From Bacteroidota bacterium (GTDB lineage: Bacteria; Bacteroidota; Bacteroidia; Bacteroidales; SKPS01), in assembly GCA_022709695.1 (NCBI GenBank), contig JAKLII010000003.1, positions 268,124 through 332,123 of the forward strand: DNA of 64,000 nucleotides, written 5' to 3'. How positions within the stretch are numbered: position 1 is the stretch's first letter; every line of letters begins with the position of its first letter. Positions 26,354 to 35,914 of the stretch are shown here, piece after piece. The notes beneath the pieces are model-generated. The model did not search any database, was not told the DNA's origin, and was given only the letters and a program-made list of their open reading frames with translations. A program made the position numbers and the translations under genes.

Positions 26354-27610
26354 ATGGAACTGAAGCGGGTAGTAGTAACCGGCCTCGGTTCACTGACTCC
26401 GTTGGGCAATACAACCCAGGCATTCTGGGATGCATTGCTCAATGGTGTTAGTGGTGCCGGCCCCATCACACACTTTGATGCCTCCAAATTCAAGACACAG
26501 TTTGCCTGTGAGCTGAAGAACTATGATGCTGCGAACTATTTCGACCGAAAGGAAGTTCGCAAAATCGACCTGTATACCCAATATGCCATGGTTGCTGCCG
26601 ATGAGGCGCTGATGAACAGCGGTCTCCTTGATACGGCCTATGATCCCGACAGGGTTGGTGTAATCTGGGCATCAGGCATTGGCGGGCTCTTGACATTTTT
26701 TGAGGAGGTACGGGATTTTGCCCTGGGAGATGGAACACCCAGGTTCAGTCCGTTTTTCATCCCCAAAATGATTGCAGATATTGCAGCCGGACACATTTCT
26801 ATCAAGTACAACCTGAGAGGACCCAATTTTACCACCACATCAGCCTGTGCTTCTTCAGCCAATTCCCTCATCGATGCATTCAATTACATCAGGCTTGGCA
26901 AGGCAGATGTAATCGTTACCGGTGGTTCAGAAGCTCCGATTAACCCTCCGGGGGTTGGTGGTTTCAATGCCCTGCATGCCATCTCTACCCGCAACGATGA
27001 TCCGGCTACCGCTTCCCGGCCTTTCTGTAAAGACCGAGATGGCTTTGTACTGGGCGAAGGTGCAGGAGCTGTCATTCTCGAGGAACTCAACTATGCCCTC
27101 GCCAGAGGAGCCAACATCATCTGTGAAATAGCAGGAGCAGGTCTCTCTGCCGATGCCAACCATATCACGGCCCCGCATCCCGAAGGTTACGGTGCAATGA
27201 TGTGCATGAAGAACGCCCTGGAGGATGCAGGTCTTACCATCAGGGATATCGACCATATCAATACCCATGGCACTTCAACACCGGTGGGGGATATCGTGGA
27301 GCCCAAAGCCATTGTCAGCCTGTTCGGAGAGGAAGCCTACAAGATCAACATCAACTCCACCAAATCAATGACCGGCCATTTGCTGGGAGCCGCAGGTGTG
27401 ATTGAATCGATTGCTTCTATCCTTGCAGTAAAGAATGATATAATACCTCCTACGATCAACCATCATACCGACGAGCCGGAGATTGACCCGAAGCTCAATT
27501 TTACTTTCGGGAACAAAGCGGTTGCACGAAAAGTGAATACTGCCCTCAGCAATACGTTTGGTTTTGGCGGTCATAATGCTGCCATTATCTTCAAGAAATT
27601 TGCGCTCTGA
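26354..27610 (+). CDS. fabF: Beta-ketoacyl-ACP synthase II
   Basis: A 418-residue thiolase-fold condensing enzyme elongating acyl-ACP with malonyl-ACP. The catalytic triad is visible as Cys in TTSACASSANS (about residue 166), His in NTHGTSTPVGD (about 307) and His in MTGHLLGAAG (about 344). The length and start (MELKRVVVTGLG) are typical. It sits between acpP and rnc, the standard acpP-fabF-rnc order. Confidence 0.98.
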   Translation: MELKRVVVTGLGSLTPLGNTTQAFWDALLNGVSGAGPITHFDASKFKTQFACELKNYDAANYFDRKEVRKIDLYTQYAMVAADEALMNSGLLDTAYDPDRVGVIWASGIGGLLTFFEEVRDFALGDGTPRFSPFFIPKMIADIAAGHISIKYNLRGPNFTTTSACASSANSLIDAFNYIRLGKADVIVTGGSEAPINPPGVGGFNALHAISTRNDDPATASRPFCKDRDGFVLGEGAGAVILEELNYALARGANIICEIAGAGLSADANHITAPHPEGYGAMMCMKNALEDAGLTIRDIDHINTHGTSTPVGDIVEPKAIVSLFGEEAYKININSTKSMTGHLLGAAGVIESIASILAVKNDIIPPTINHHTDEPEIDPKLNFTFGNKAVARKVNTALSNTFGFGGHNAAIIFKKFAL

Positions 27611-27613
27611 CCG

Positions 27614-28354
27614 TTGAGACGATCCTTGTTCAAACGGAGATTGGATGATAACCCGGAGGATGCCTCCCTGATCCTCTTCATTAAAAATATTTTCGGGTTC
27701 ACTCCCGGAAATATTTTTATTTACCGCCAGGCCTTCAGGCATAAATCAGCCTCCTATGCCGTCAAGGAGGGAGTGCGTAATTCAAATGAGCGTCTCGAAT
27801 TTCTCGGGGATGCAGTGCTCGGGGCTATCGTTGCCGACCACCTTTTCCGCAAATATCCCTTCCGTGAGGAGGGCTTTCTCACAGAAACGCGTTCAAAAAT
27901 CGTCAGCAGGGCCACCCTGAACAAGCTTGCCCTGAAACTTGAATTGCACAAGCATTTGATCACCAGCCCTGATCTGCACCGAAATCCTTTGGGGACCCTC
28001 CCCGGAGATGCCATGGAAGCTCTGATCGGGGCCATTTTCCTCGACAAGGGATTTGAGTTTACGCGGCAGGTTATCGTTCGTTTTCTGTTCGAATTACACT
28101 TTAACATAGAAGAGATCGTTGACACGGAGGTGAACTTCAAAAGCCGCATCATTGAGTATTGTCAGCAGGAGAAGATAGAACTGGAATTCAGGCTTGCGGG
28201 GGATGTTGTGCTCAGAAACCATCAGCGGCAGCACCGTGTACAACTTCTGCTGGATGGCAAAGAAGTGGCCGAAGCGGTAGATTTCTCCATCAAGGGAGCC
28301 GAGCAGAGGGCAGCCGAAAAAGGGCTCATGGCTTTGGGCCTGTTGGGCGGATGA
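27614..28354 (+). CDS. rnc: Ribonuclease III
   Basis: A 246-residue double-stranded-RNA endonuclease. The RNase III signature NERLEFLGDAVLG lies near residue 58, and the second acidic motif GDAMEALIGAIFLDKG near 131. The C-terminal dsRNA-binding domain covers about 175-243. The gene starts three bases after the fabF stop with TTG at 27614 (27626 is also TTG); no in-frame ATG precedes the catalytic domain, so a non-ATG start seems required. Confidence 0.96.
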   Translation: MRRSLFKRRLDDNPEDASLILFIKNIFGFTPGNIFIYRQAFRHKSASYAVKEGVRNSNERLEFLGDAVLGAIVADHLFRKYPFREEGFLTETRSKIVSRATLNKLALKLELHKHLITSPDLHRNPLGTLPGDAMEALIGAIFLDKGFEFTRQVIVRFLFELHFNIEEIVDTEVNFKSRIIEYCQQEKIELEFRLAGDVVLRNHQRQHRVQLLLDGKEVAEAVDFSIKGAEQRAAEKGLMALGLLGG

Positions 28355-28402
28355 TGAGAGGGTTAAGAACTGCTGCCTGTGATCCCCAAAGATTAATTTG
28401 CC

Positions 28403-28411
28403 TACCTTTGC
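28403..28411 (+). promoter_or_regulatory. -7 box of lgt
   Basis: TACCTTTGC lies 18 bases before the lgt ATG at 28430. The surrounding sequence is AT-rich, but no TTTG lies at a proper -33 distance. Confidence 0.5.
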
Positions 28412-28429
28412 AGACCAATTTACGGCAAC

Positions 28430-29296
28430 ATGACCCTTTCGTTTATCCATTGGTATTTCAACCCTGAAGTATTCCCCAACACTGCGCTGCCGATGCGCTG
28501 GTACGGGATTCTTTTTGCCCTGGCTTTTGTGGCAGCTTACCTGATTATGCATAAGATTTTCAGGAAGGAAGGGATTGCCATCAAAACCCTCGATGACCTT
28601 ACCTTATACATTGGGATAGGCACCATCATCGGCGCCAGACTGGGGCACTGCCTCTTCTATGAACCCGAGATCTATCTGCGGGAGCCTTTGCGGATCCTGA
28701 AAATATGGGAGGGCGGGCTGGCCTCACACGGAGCTGCCATCGGGATCCTGCTCGCCTTATGGCTCTTTACCCGGAAGTACCGGTATTCCTTTGTAGGATT
28801 GCTCGACAGGCTTGCCATTACCATTCCCCTATCAGGAGCAATTGTCCGGCTGGGTAACCTGGCCAATTCAGAGATCTATGGCAAGGTGACAACCCTTCCC
28901 TGGGGTTTTTATTTTCACAGATCGGCAGAGTTCAGCCACCGGTTCGAGCCTCATCACCCGACACAGCTGTATGAAGCGCTGGGATACGTATTGCTCACCC
29001 TGTTATTATGGAACTTTTACCGGAAAGGGATGGCCGGTCGCAAAGGGCTGCTATTCGGGTGGTTTCTGGTGTTGCTGTTTGCCCTTCGTTTTCTGATTGA
29101 GTTTGTGAAGGAACCCCAGGTGACCTTTGAGCAGACCATGGCACTGAACATGGGCCAGCTCCTGAGTATCCCTTTCATTGCAGCCGGTATCATCATCATG
29201 GTGTATGCCCGAAGAAAACCCGCGGTGGTTGCGAACCTCCGGAAGGATTCAGTTGTTGGTAAAGAGGATCAGGAGAAGGAGACCACTGCCGAATGA
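28430..29296 (+). CDS. lgt: Prolipoprotein diacylglyceryl transferase
   Basis: A 288-residue inner-membrane enzyme that attaches diacylglycerol to the lipobox cysteine. Signature regions are GARLGHCLFYEP near 67, the GGLASHGAAIGIL motif near 94, and RLGNLANSEIYG near 142, the Lgt family signature with the essential Arg and Asn. Seven hydrophobic segments are visible. The many lipobox proteins in this window are its substrates. Its stop overlaps the next gene start (ATGA). Confidence 0.96.
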   Translation: MTLSFIHWYFNPEVFPNTALPMRWYGILFALAFVAAYLIMHKIFRKEGIAIKTLDDLTLYIGIGTIIGARLGHCLFYEPEIYLREPLRILKIWEGGLASHGAAIGILLALWLFTRKYRYSFVGLLDRLAITIPLSGAIVRLGNLANSEIYGKVTTLPWGFYFHRSAEFSHRFEPHHPTQLYEALGYVLLTLLLWNFYRKGMAGRKGLLFGWFLVLLFALRFLIEFVKEPQVTFEQTMALNMGQLLSIPFIAAGIIIMVYARRKPAVVANLRKDSVVGKEDQEKETTAE

Positions 29297-30066
29297 GAAA
29301 AATCATCCGCTTTCTGGTGCGCCGGGTGCCACGACCGTGGCTTATCCGTTTCAGCCGGATCTTTTCGGTGCTGATGGTGCCGTTTTACAAGGGCAGCCGG
29401 TATCAGTGCCCTGTATGTCAGTCCGGCTTCAGGAAGTTCCTGCCTTATGGGAATGCCGGTGCCGATAACAGGCTTTGTCCCTCCTGCCTTTCGCTGGAGC
29501 GGCACAGGTTTCTATGGCTTTATCTGAAAAACCGGACAGACTTTTTTACTGCACCGCGCAAAGTTTTGCATGTGGCTCCTGAACAGCCCTTTATTTCCAG
29601 ATTCCGATCGATGAAAAACCTGGACTACACCACAGCGGATCTGGTTTCACCCCTGGCCGACCTGAAGATGGATATCATGCAGATACCGATGCCGGATGAT
29701 ATCTACGACGTGGTGATCTGCAACCATGTACTTGAACACGTAACCGACGACAGAACTGCCATGCGAGAAATCCTGCGGGTGCTGAAACCCGGTGGATGGG
29801 CGATTCTGCAGGTGCCTGTTGACTGGACCCGAAACCACACCCTCGAGGATCCGACGGTTACCTCTGCAGCCGACCGGGAGCGAATTTTTGGACAGTACGA
29901 CCACCTCCGTTTCCATGGTACCGACTATCCCGACAGACTGAAGGAGGCTGGTTTTCTGGTGGATATGGAAGACTATCTGGCCTCTTTTTCACCAGATGAA
30001 AAGGATTATTTCCGTTTACCCAACCAGGAGATGATCTGGAAATCGACAAAACCAGCCCGTTTGTAA
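29293..30066 (+). CDS. Class I SAM-dependent methyltransferase with N-terminal zinc-finger
   Basis: A 257-residue protein. A zinc-ribbon-like [11 protein letters not shown]...LCPSC pattern (about 38-62) precedes a methyltransferase fold. Motif I is degenerate (LHVAPEQPF), post-I is NLDYTTADL, and motif IV is [13 protein letters not shown] near 145 followed by [26 protein letters not shown] segment is shared with a family of Bacteroidetes and cyanobacterial methyltransferases found near surface-glycan genes. The substrate is unknown. Translation is coupled to lgt through ATGA. Confidence 0.85.
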   Translation: MRKIIRFLVRRVPRPWLIRFSRIFSVLMVPFYKGSRYQCPVCQSGFRKFLPYGNAGADNRLCPSCLSLERHRFLWLYLKNRTDFFTAPRKVLHVAPEQPFISRFRSMKNLDYTTADLVSPLADLKMDIMQIPMPDDIYDVVICNHVLEHVTDDRTAMREILRVLKPGGWAILQVPVDWTRNHTLEDPTVTSAADRERIFGQYDHLRFHGTDYPDRLKEAGFLVDMEDYLASFSPDEKDYFRLPNQEMIWKSTKPARL

Positions 30067-30097
30067 CAGATTTTGCATCAATCAATATATAACCGAT

Positions 30098-31528
30098 ATG
30101 AATACCCATAAAACATTGGAAATGACAGATTACAGGATAGCCGATATGGCACTGGCCGATTGGGGCCGCAAGGAGATCGAGATAGCCGAAAAAGAGATGC
30201 CCGGATTGATGTCGATACGGCATCGTTTCAGCGAAAGCAAACCGTTGAAGGGAGTACGTATTACCGGGTCGTTGCATATGACCGTTCAAACTGCTGTATT
30301 AATCGAAACGCTGGTTGAGCTGGGAGCAAGTGTCCGCTGGGCAAGCTGCAATATTTTCTCGACGCAGGATCACGCTGCTGCTGCTGTGGTGCGCGACTCC
30401 GGCATTCCCGTCTTTGCCTGGAAAGGGGAAACCCTGGATGAGTACTGGTGGTGTACCCGGATGGCCCTCAATCACCCCGGTGGCAAAGGTCCGCAGCTGA
30501 TTGTAGACGATGGCGGAGATGCCACCCTGATGATCCATCTTGGAGTTGAAGCTGAGAAAAATCCTGAAAAACTGCGCCGCACTCCTGAGTCGGCAGATGA
30601 AGCTGCGCTGCTGAAGCAGTTGCAGGAGGCCTATGTGGAAGACCAGGGTACATGGACCAGGATGGCAGCAGAATGGAAAGGAGTGTCCGAAGAAACCACC
30701 ACGGGGGTACACAGGCTCTATCAGATGTTTGAAAAAGGGGAGCTGCTGGTCCCCGCCATTAACGTAAACGATTCGGTTACCAAGTCGAAGTTCGATAACC
30801 TTTACGGCTGCCGTGAATCACTGGCCGATGGGATTAAGCGTGCCACCGATGTGATGATCGCGGGGAAAGTAGTAGTGGTACTCGGATACGGCGACGTTGG
30901 GAAAGGGTGTGCCCGCTCCATGCGCTCGTATGGAGCCAGAGTGCTGGTAACCGAAATCGACCCTATCTGTGCCCTGCAGGCCGCGATGGAGGGCTTTGAA
31001 GTTACCACGGTGGAAGATGCCCTGGCCGAAGGCAATATTTATGTCACCACCACGGGCAACAAGGATGTGATCACCGCCGAACACATGGCCGCTATGAAGG
31101 ACGAGGCTATTGTATGCAACATCGGGCACTTCGACAATGAAATTCAGGTGAGCCGTCTGGAAACCTGGCCCGGCATTCAAAGGGTGAACATCAAACCCCA
31201 GGTGGATAAATATGTGTATCCTGATGGCCATTCGATCTATCTGCTTGCCGAAGGCAGGCTTGTAAATCTCGGTTGTGCAACCGGGCATCCCTCCTTTGTA
31301 ATGAGCAATTCTTTTACAAATCAGGTACTCGCACAGCTCGATCTTTGGGCTAACAAAGACCGGTATGCGGTTGGGGTTTATCGCCTTCCGAAACATCTCG
31401 ACGAAGAGGTGGCCCGTTTACACCTGGAACAGCTTGGGGTTAAGCTGACAAAACTCACTCCTGAGCAGGCAGCCTACCTGGGGGTTCCTGCCCAGGGACC
31501 CTACAAACCAGAGCATTACAGGTACTGA
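30098..31528 (+). CDS. ahcY: Adenosylhomocysteinase
   Basis: A 476-residue NAD-dependent enzyme splitting S-adenosylhomocysteine into adenosine and homocysteine. The NAD loop is [13 protein letters not shown] near 265. Active-site segments include [16 protein letters not shown] near 80-95, [13 protein letters not shown] near 226-238 and the C-terminal KPEHYRY. The insert near residue 150-185 gives the longer bacterial form. It lies just downstream of a methyltransferase gene, which produces its substrate; the gap is 31 bases and shows no SAH riboswitch. Confidence 0.98.
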   Translation: MNTHKTLEMTDYRIADMALADWGRKEIEIAEKEMPGLMSIRHRFSESKPLKGVRITGSLHMTVQTAVLIETLVELGASVRWASCNIFSTQDHAAAAVVRDSGIPVFAWKGETLDEYWWCTRMALNHPGGKGPQLIVDDGGDATLMIHLGVEAEKNPEKLRRTPESADEAALLKQLQEAYVEDQGTWTRMAAEWKGVSEETTTGVHRLYQMFEKGELLVPAINVNDSVTKSKFDNLYGCRESLADGIKRATDVMIAGKVVVVLGYGDVGKGCARSMRSYGARVLVTEIDPICALQAAMEGFEVTTVEDALAEGNIYVTTTGNKDVITAEHMAAMKDEAIVCNIGHFDNEIQVSRLETWPGIQRVNIKPQVDKYVYPDGHSIYLLAEGRLVNLGCATGHPSFVMSNSFTNQVLAQLDLWANKDRYAVGVYRLPKHLDEEVARLHLEQLGVKLTKLTPEQAAYLGVPAQGPYKPEHYRY

Positions 31529-31546
31529 TCCCTGAAAGAAAAATTT

Positions 31547-31575
31547 TTGTGAAACCGGGGAATTTGGTATCATTG
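31547..31575 (+). promoter_or_regulatory. Possible promoter of the MBL-fold hydrolase
   Basis: TTG at 31547-31549, an 18-base spacer and TATCATTG at 31568-31575 (one mismatch) precede the ATG at 31596 by 20 bases. Confidence 0.4.
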
Positions 31576-31595
31576 TATCCAAATTCCCCGATCCC

Positions 31596-32234
31596 ATGCC
31601 TCTTGCCATTCATCGTATGGTGTTCAATGCCTTTCAGGTGAACACCTACATTGCGTACCATTCAGATGGTGATGCCATGATTGTTGACCCGGCCTGCTAT
31701 ACCAGCCGTGAACAGGAGGAAATAGACCGCTTTATCACCAATAATAACCTGACAGTTAAGCATATAGTGCATACCCATTGCCATGTGGACCACATTCTGG
31801 GTACCCGGTATGCATGTGAAAAATTCGGGCAATCACCCAAAATGCACCAGGCAGGATTGCCCTTTTACCAATCCATGGTGGAATTCGCCAACGGGCATGG
31901 GTTTGAGGTGGACGAACCTGTGATGCCGGATGGGTATCTGGCTGATGGTGATGTTCTTGCCCTCGGGGATCAGTATATAAAAATTTTGTACACCCCCGGG
32001 CATGCAAATGGAAGCATTTGTCTGGTTTCAGAACCAGACAAATGGATGATCACAGGTGATCTGGTTTTTTACGGGAGTATAGGCCGCACCGATCTGCCGA
32101 CCGGAAGTCTTGAAGTGTTGCTCGCATCTGTCAGAAAATCGGTTCTGATTTATCCCGATGACTTTGTGCTGTATCCGGGTCATGGACGGCAAACTACCGT
32201 TGGCTATGAGCGGAGAAACAATCCTTTTCTCTAA
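31596..32234 (+). CDS. Metallo-beta-lactamase-fold hydrolase (glyoxalase II-like)
   Basis: A 212-residue metallohydrolase. The zinc motif HTHCHVDHILG (HxHxDH) is near residue 60, further ligands are in TPGHANGSICLV near 135 and TGDLVFYGSIGRTD near 153, and the last histidine is in YPGHGRQTTVG near 195. It resembles the short YcbL-like branch of glyoxalase II. It may cleave thioesters such as lactoylglutathione analogues, but the substrate cannot be told from sequence. It overlaps the GT9 gene tail-to-tail by four bases. Confidence 0.93.
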   Translation: MPLAIHRMVFNAFQVNTYIAYHSDGDAMIVDPACYTSREQEEIDRFITNNNLTVKHIVHTHCHVDHILGTRYACEKFGQSPKMHQAGLPFYQSMVEFANGHGFEVDEPVMPDGYLADGDVLALGDQYIKILYTPGHANGSICLVSEPDKWMITGDLVFYGSIGRTDLPTGSLEVLLASVRKSVLIYPDDFVLYPGHGRQTTVGYERRNNPFL

Positions 32235-33235
32235 GCCGGCGTATTGAGGAGTACTTTCGCTGCCAGTGCCACCTCCGAGGGGAGAATCTTGCGCATACAA
32301 TCGAAGTGTCCTTTGGGGCATCGGGAAAACCCCAGTTTGCTGCAGGGCCTGCATGGCACCACCTCCATCTGAATGATGATGCTCAGATGGCCAAGTTCGG
32401 AGGGAAGGAATGGGGTCATTCCGAAAGCCGGAACGGTGTTTCCCCACAGGCTCACGATTTTCTTTCTCAGGGCTGCCGCGATATGCATCAGGCCGGTATC
32501 ATTGGTGATGACCACATGGGCCATGGCAACCAGAGCTGCCGATCCGTGCAGGGAGAAAATACCGCATCCGTTGAAAACACGCGGATGTCGTGTCTTCCGG
32601 CAAATCGCATCCCCTCTCACACTATCCTCATCTCCTCCCAGCAGCACAACAGGTACCGGAATTTCATCGATCACCAGGGCTACCAGGTCTTCAGGATAGA
32701 TTTTTGTAGAATATCGGCCACCAATGACAAAAGCCACAAAACCATTCTGATGTGATTCGGGTATTCTTTCCCGCACCGAATCGAGGATCCCTTCCGGCAT
32801 AAAGAAATCGAGCCCGCCATCATCATAGGACACGCCAAGGCGTCTGACTGTGTTCATATAGCGGTCAACGATGTGCAGTTCAGGCAGGATATTGATCCTG
32901 AAGCTGGTAAACAGGAGTTTTCGCGGATTAAGTTTCTTAAAGGCGATATTGGGCCTGAGAAGTTTGATTTTTAAACTGAAAGTCCGGATGTTATGGTGAA
33001 GATCAATGATCAGGTCATACCGCTCGTGCCTCAGCGAAGAAATTACCTCAGAGATGGATGAATCGATGGTGATAAGCTTGTCGATATAGGGGTTGAATTC
33101 CATTACCGCCCTGAAGCGCTGAAAGGTAAGGTAATGCAGCTCACACCCCAACTGCTGCTTGAGGCACCTGACCACAGGGGTGGTGAGCACAATATCTCCT
33201 ATGGAGCTGAACCTTACGACCAGTAGCTTCATCAT
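32231..33235 (-). CDS. Glycosyltransferase family 9 (heptosyltransferase-like)
   Basis: A 334-residue GT-B enzyme of the WaaC/WaaF type. The N-terminal motif MKLLVVRFSSIGDIVLTTPVV is family-typical, and the C-terminal nucleotide-sugar site is seen in TNDTGLMHIAAALRKKIVSLWG near 235-256. Near the C-terminus, CRPCSKLGFSRCPKG carries the cysteine pattern common in these enzymes. The role is likely LPS or lipooligosaccharide core synthesis, consistent with lptC in the same window. The ATG at 33232 is an alternative start. Confidence 0.92.
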   Translation of the reverse strand: MMKLLVVRFSSIGDIVLTTPVVRCLKQQLGCELHYLTFQRFRAVMEFNPYIDKLITIDSSISEVISSLRHERYDLIIDLHHNIRTFSLKIKLLRPNIAFKKLNPRKLLFTSFRINILPELHIVDRYMNTVRRLGVSYDDGGLDFFMPEGILDSVRERIPESHQNGFVAFVIGGRYSTKIYPEDLVALVIDEIPVPVVLLGGDEDSVRGDAICRKTRHPRVFNGCGIFSLHGSAALVAMAHVVITNDTGLMHIAAALRKKIVSLWGNTVPAFGMTPFLPSELGHLSIIIQMEVVPCRPCSKLGFSRCPKGHFDCMRKILPSEVALAAKVLLNTPA

Positions 33236-33264
33236 GCCGGAATCACAGAAGGATACTCCAGTTG

Positions 33265-33684
33265 CTATTTCGCCTCATAATGTTCTTCCGTAACATCCGG
33301 TCCATCAGGGGTGGATAAGGTCCTTTCCAGCCACAGATGTTTGTTGGTAAGCCGGAGAATAACCCATGCATCCGATTTGGCAGAATTATCCACCGTAAGT
33401 ACAATTTCCGATTTATCGGAATTGAATTCCCATGTCCCTGTGACCTCAACGGCATTTGAGATTTTCCTGAAGCTGCCGTTCTTATCAAAAATGTAGGCAT
33501 GGTCATCCGGATAAAACTCCGTAACATCCACGCCCTTGTTTTTCACAAGCACGAGGCCCCATTCGCCGTCCAGTCTTTGTTTTTTCGTCAGCAGGCTTAT
33601 CCCCGGGCCCTCCTCATATTTTTTACAGGCACAAAAGGAAACAGCTACCAGGGTGATGATCAGATACAACAGCGGCTTTTTCAT
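33265..33684 (-). CDS. Small lipocalin-like lipoprotein
   Basis: A 139-residue lipoprotein. MKKPLLYLIITLVAVSFCAC is a clear SPII signal peptide. The rest is a short beta-rich domain (QRLDGEWGLVLVKNKGVDV, VTGTWEFNSDKSEIVLTVD) of the lipocalin-like type common in Bacteroidetes. The frame opens further upstream (33777), but that extension crosses the promoter box at 33712-33719. Function is unknown. Confidence 0.8.
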   Translation of the reverse strand: MKKPLLYLIITLVAVSFCACKKYEEGPGISLLTKKQRLDGEWGLVLVKNKGVDVTEFYPDDHAYIFDKNGSFRKISNAVEVTGTWEFNSDKSEIVLTVDNSAKSDAWVILRLTNKHLWLERTLSTPDGPDVTEEHYEAK

Positions 33685-33711
33685 GGCATTGGGTTTTTGG
33701 TTTCTCAAATA

Positions 33712-33719
33712 CAAATATA
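33712..33719 (-). promoter_or_regulatory. -7 box of the lipocalin-like lipoprotein gene
   Basis: The minus strand reads TATATTTG, 27 bases before the ATG at 33684. It is divergent from the tatD box 20 bases away. Confidence 0.5.
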
Positions 33720-33738
33720 GAAAATGATTGTGAATTGG

Positions 33739-33747
33739 TAATTTTGC
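33739..33747 (+). promoter_or_regulatory. -7 box directly before tatD
   Basis: TAATTTTGC ends only three bases before the tatD ATG (33751). If this box is used, transcription starts at or very near the A of ATG, giving a leaderless mRNA. Confidence 0.5.
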
Positions 33748-33750
33748 CCG

Positions 33751-34527
33751 ATGATTTTTATTGACACCCATACCCATTTATACCTGGAAGATTTTGATGC
33801 CGACCGGGAGGCCATGATGGCACGTGCCACTGCGGCCGGAGTGAAGGCCTGTGTGCTGCCGAATATCGACCGGGAGAGCCTGAAGCCGATGACTGATATG
33901 GCAGCCCGGTGGCCGGGACTGTGTTATCCCATGGCAGGGTTGCATCCCACATCCGTAAGCGACGACTGGCATGAACAGCTGCGTACGGCTGAATCCCTGA
34001 GAGATTCGGGAACAGTTGCAGGAATTGGCGAATGCGGGATCGACCTTTACTGGGACCAGACCAGGATTGAGGCACAGAAGAAGGCTTTTGCGATGCAACT
34101 TCAGTGGTCGCTGGACACAGGATTGCCTGTATCAGTACATATACGAAATGCCTTTCCGGAGGTTTTCTCTGTGCTTGACTCGTTCGGGGATACCCTGTTC
34201 AACGGGGTATTTCACTGCTTTTCGGGCAGCAGGGAGGAGGCGGAGCGGGCTGTTGCCAGGGGTTTCATGCTGGGAATCGGGGGAGTTATCACCTTTAAAA
34301 AGAACCGGTTGCGGGATGTGATCAGGGAGGTGTCTCCTGAATCCGTGGTGCTCGAAACCGATGCCCCGTTTCTGGCCCCGGAGCCCTACAGGGGGAAAAG
34401 GAACGAGCCTTTATACCTTCCCTATGTGGCGGAAGCACTGGCCGAACTCTGGGGAATGCCGTTGCACAGTGTTGCAGGAGCAACCACTGCCAATGCCTGC
34501 AAAGTATATACGAAACTTACGCTATGA
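33751..34527 (+). CDS. tatD: TatD family metal-dependent deoxyribonuclease
   Basis: A 258-residue TIM-barrel hydrolase. Metal ligands are seen in FIDTHTHLYL near residue 3, GECGIDLYWD near 91 (Glu), VSVHIRNAF near 128, FHCFSGSREEA near 153 and LETDAPFLAP near 200. TatD proteins are 3'-5' DNases with housekeeping roles. The start MIFIDTHTH is the family-standard one, so the unusual proximity to the promoter box is not a start-calling error. It overlaps ansA by four bases (ATGA). Confidence 0.93.
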   Translation: MIFIDTHTHLYLEDFDADREAMMARATAAGVKACVLPNIDRESLKPMTDMAARWPGLCYPMAGLHPTSVSDDWHEQLRTAESLRDSGTVAGIGECGIDLYWDQTRIEAQKKAFAMQLQWSLDTGLPVSVHIRNAFPEVFSVLDSFGDTLFNGVFHCFSGSREEAERAVARGFMLGIGGVITFKKNRLRDVIREVSPESVVLETDAPFLAPEPYRGKRNEPLYLPYVAEALAELWGMPLHSVAGATTANACKVYTKLTL

Positions 34528-35555
34528 AAGACCCGGTCAGACTTTTGGTAATTTATACGGGAGGCACCATCGGTATGGTGGTTGATCCGGCATCAGGAGC
34601 TTTAAAACCCCTTGATTTCGATCAGTTGTCCCATTATATCCCCATACCGGATGCATTTTCATTTTCGATGGAGTATCTTTCACTGAATCCCATTATTGAT
34701 TCCTCGGATATGAAACCCTCATTCTGGGTACGGCTGGCTGAGATTCTTGAGGACCATTACAATGCTTTCGATGGTTTCGTGATCCTGCATGGGTCTGACA
34801 CCATGGCCTACACGGCCTCCATGCTGAGTTTCATGCTGGAGAATCTGAACAAACCGGTTGTACTGACCGGTTCCCAGCTTCCACTGGGAGTGCTCCGGAC
34901 CGACGGGAGGGAAAACTTCATTACAGCGCTGGAAATTGCGGCCTCGAGGCACCAGGGTAATGCAGCAGTTCCGGAGGTGTGCATCTACTTTGAAAGCAAA
35001 CTGTACCGGGGCAACCGTACCACGAAGCTTCACTCAGGCGATTTTGACGCCTTCTTTTCAGGCAATTACCCCTGTCTTGCGGAAGCCGGCGTTCGCCTGA
35101 AATTCAATCATTCCCACATCCGCAGGCCCAATTTTAAACCGCTGAAGGTGTACAGGGAGCTCTCCACCGATCTGGCCATTCTGAAACTGTATCCCGGGAT
35201 AACACCCCAGGCGGTGGAATCGGTATTGGGCATCCGGGGGTTGCGTGCGGTGATTCTCGAAACCTTTGGTACCGGCAATGCCCCAACCGATCCCTGGTTT
35301 CTGGATCTGCTGAAAGAGGCGGCACTCCGGGGCATCATCCTGTACAACGTGACCCAGTGTAAAGCCGGTGGGGTAGAGGCAGGGAGGTACCTGACCGGAA
35401 AGACCCTTGTGGATATCGGTGTGGTAAGTGGTTACGACATTACCACAGAAAGTGCCCTGGCTAAACTGATGTACCTGATGGGTCGGTATCCGGAGCAGGA
35501 AAGGGTAAAAGAGATCCTGCCGGTTTCGATCCGGGGGGAGATTACGCCCGAATAA
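34524..35555 (+). CDS. ansA: Type I L-asparaginase
   Basis: A 343-residue cytoplasmic asparaginase hydrolysing asparagine to aspartate and ammonia. The N-terminal nucleophile threonine is in VIYTGGTIGM near residue 9-18, the second catalytic triad in LHGSDTMAYTASMLSF near 89, and TGSQLPLG near 115. There is no signal peptide, in keeping with the type I form. It overlaps tatD by four bases; the two form an operon. Confidence 0.95.
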   Translation: MKDPVRLLVIYTGGTIGMVVDPASGALKPLDFDQLSHYIPIPDAFSFSMEYLSLNPIIDSSDMKPSFWVRLAEILEDHYNAFDGFVILHGSDTMAYTASMLSFMLENLNKPVVLTGSQLPLGVLRTDGRENFITALEIAASRHQGNAAVPEVCIYFESKLYRGNRTTKLHSGDFDAFFSGNYPCLAEAGVRLKFNHSHIRRPNFKPLKVYRELSTDLAILKLYPGITPQAVESVLGIRGLRAVILETFGTGNAPTDPWFLDLLKEAALRGIILYNVTQCKAGGVEAGRYLTGKTLVDIGVVSGYDITTESALAKLMYLMGRYPEQERVKEILPVSIRGEITPE

Positions 35556-35680
35556 CCCTGCCGTTGACCCCGGGAAGAGAGCCATTAACTGGATGGATAC
35601 CCGGAAACCGCATAAAACGGGGATATCAGCGTTGCTTAATTAAAATATTGCACCAGGATATTCAGAACATATTTTTTGTA

Positions 35681-35697
35681 ATTTAGCGGCGCTAAAT
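35681..35697. repeat. Short perfect inverted repeat before tRNA-Ser
   Basis: ATTTAGC-GGC-GCTAAAT, 7-bp arms around three bases, lies 34 bases upstream of tRNA-Ser. A degenerate -7 box (TAATTTAG, 35679-35686) overlaps its left arm, so it could be an operator or part of a promoter. The rest of the 175-base gap from ansA shows nothing else clear. Confidence 0.4.
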
Positions 35698-35730
35698 CGG
35701 GAGAAAATAGCACGTTCTCAGACAGCGACA

Positions 35731-35818
35731 GGAGAGATGGCCGAGTGGTCGAAGGCGCGCGCCTGGAAAGTGCGTATACCCCAAAAGGGTATCGAGGGTT
35801 CGAATCCCTCTCTCTCCG
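35731..35818 (+). tRNA. tRNA-Ser (anticodon GGA)
   Basis: An 88-nt class II tRNA. The acceptor is GGAGAGA paired with TCTCTCC, the anticodon loop carries GGA, a long variable arm is formed by TACCCC/GGGGTA-like pairing (CGTATACCCCAAAAGGGTATCG), and the T-arm is GGGTTCGAATCCC. The 3' CCA is not encoded in full. Confidence 0.94.
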
Positions 35819-35914
35819 CAAAGAAAAACCAAATAAAGAAAGCATATCATCAGGTATCCGGTTCTTATCAGGTATTTGACAAAAAGAACAAAGTAAACTC
35901 AAAAACAAAAAGGC

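Noticed and set aside
30067-30097. SAH riboswitch before ahcY
   Set aside because: The gap is only 31 bases, too short for the aptamer.
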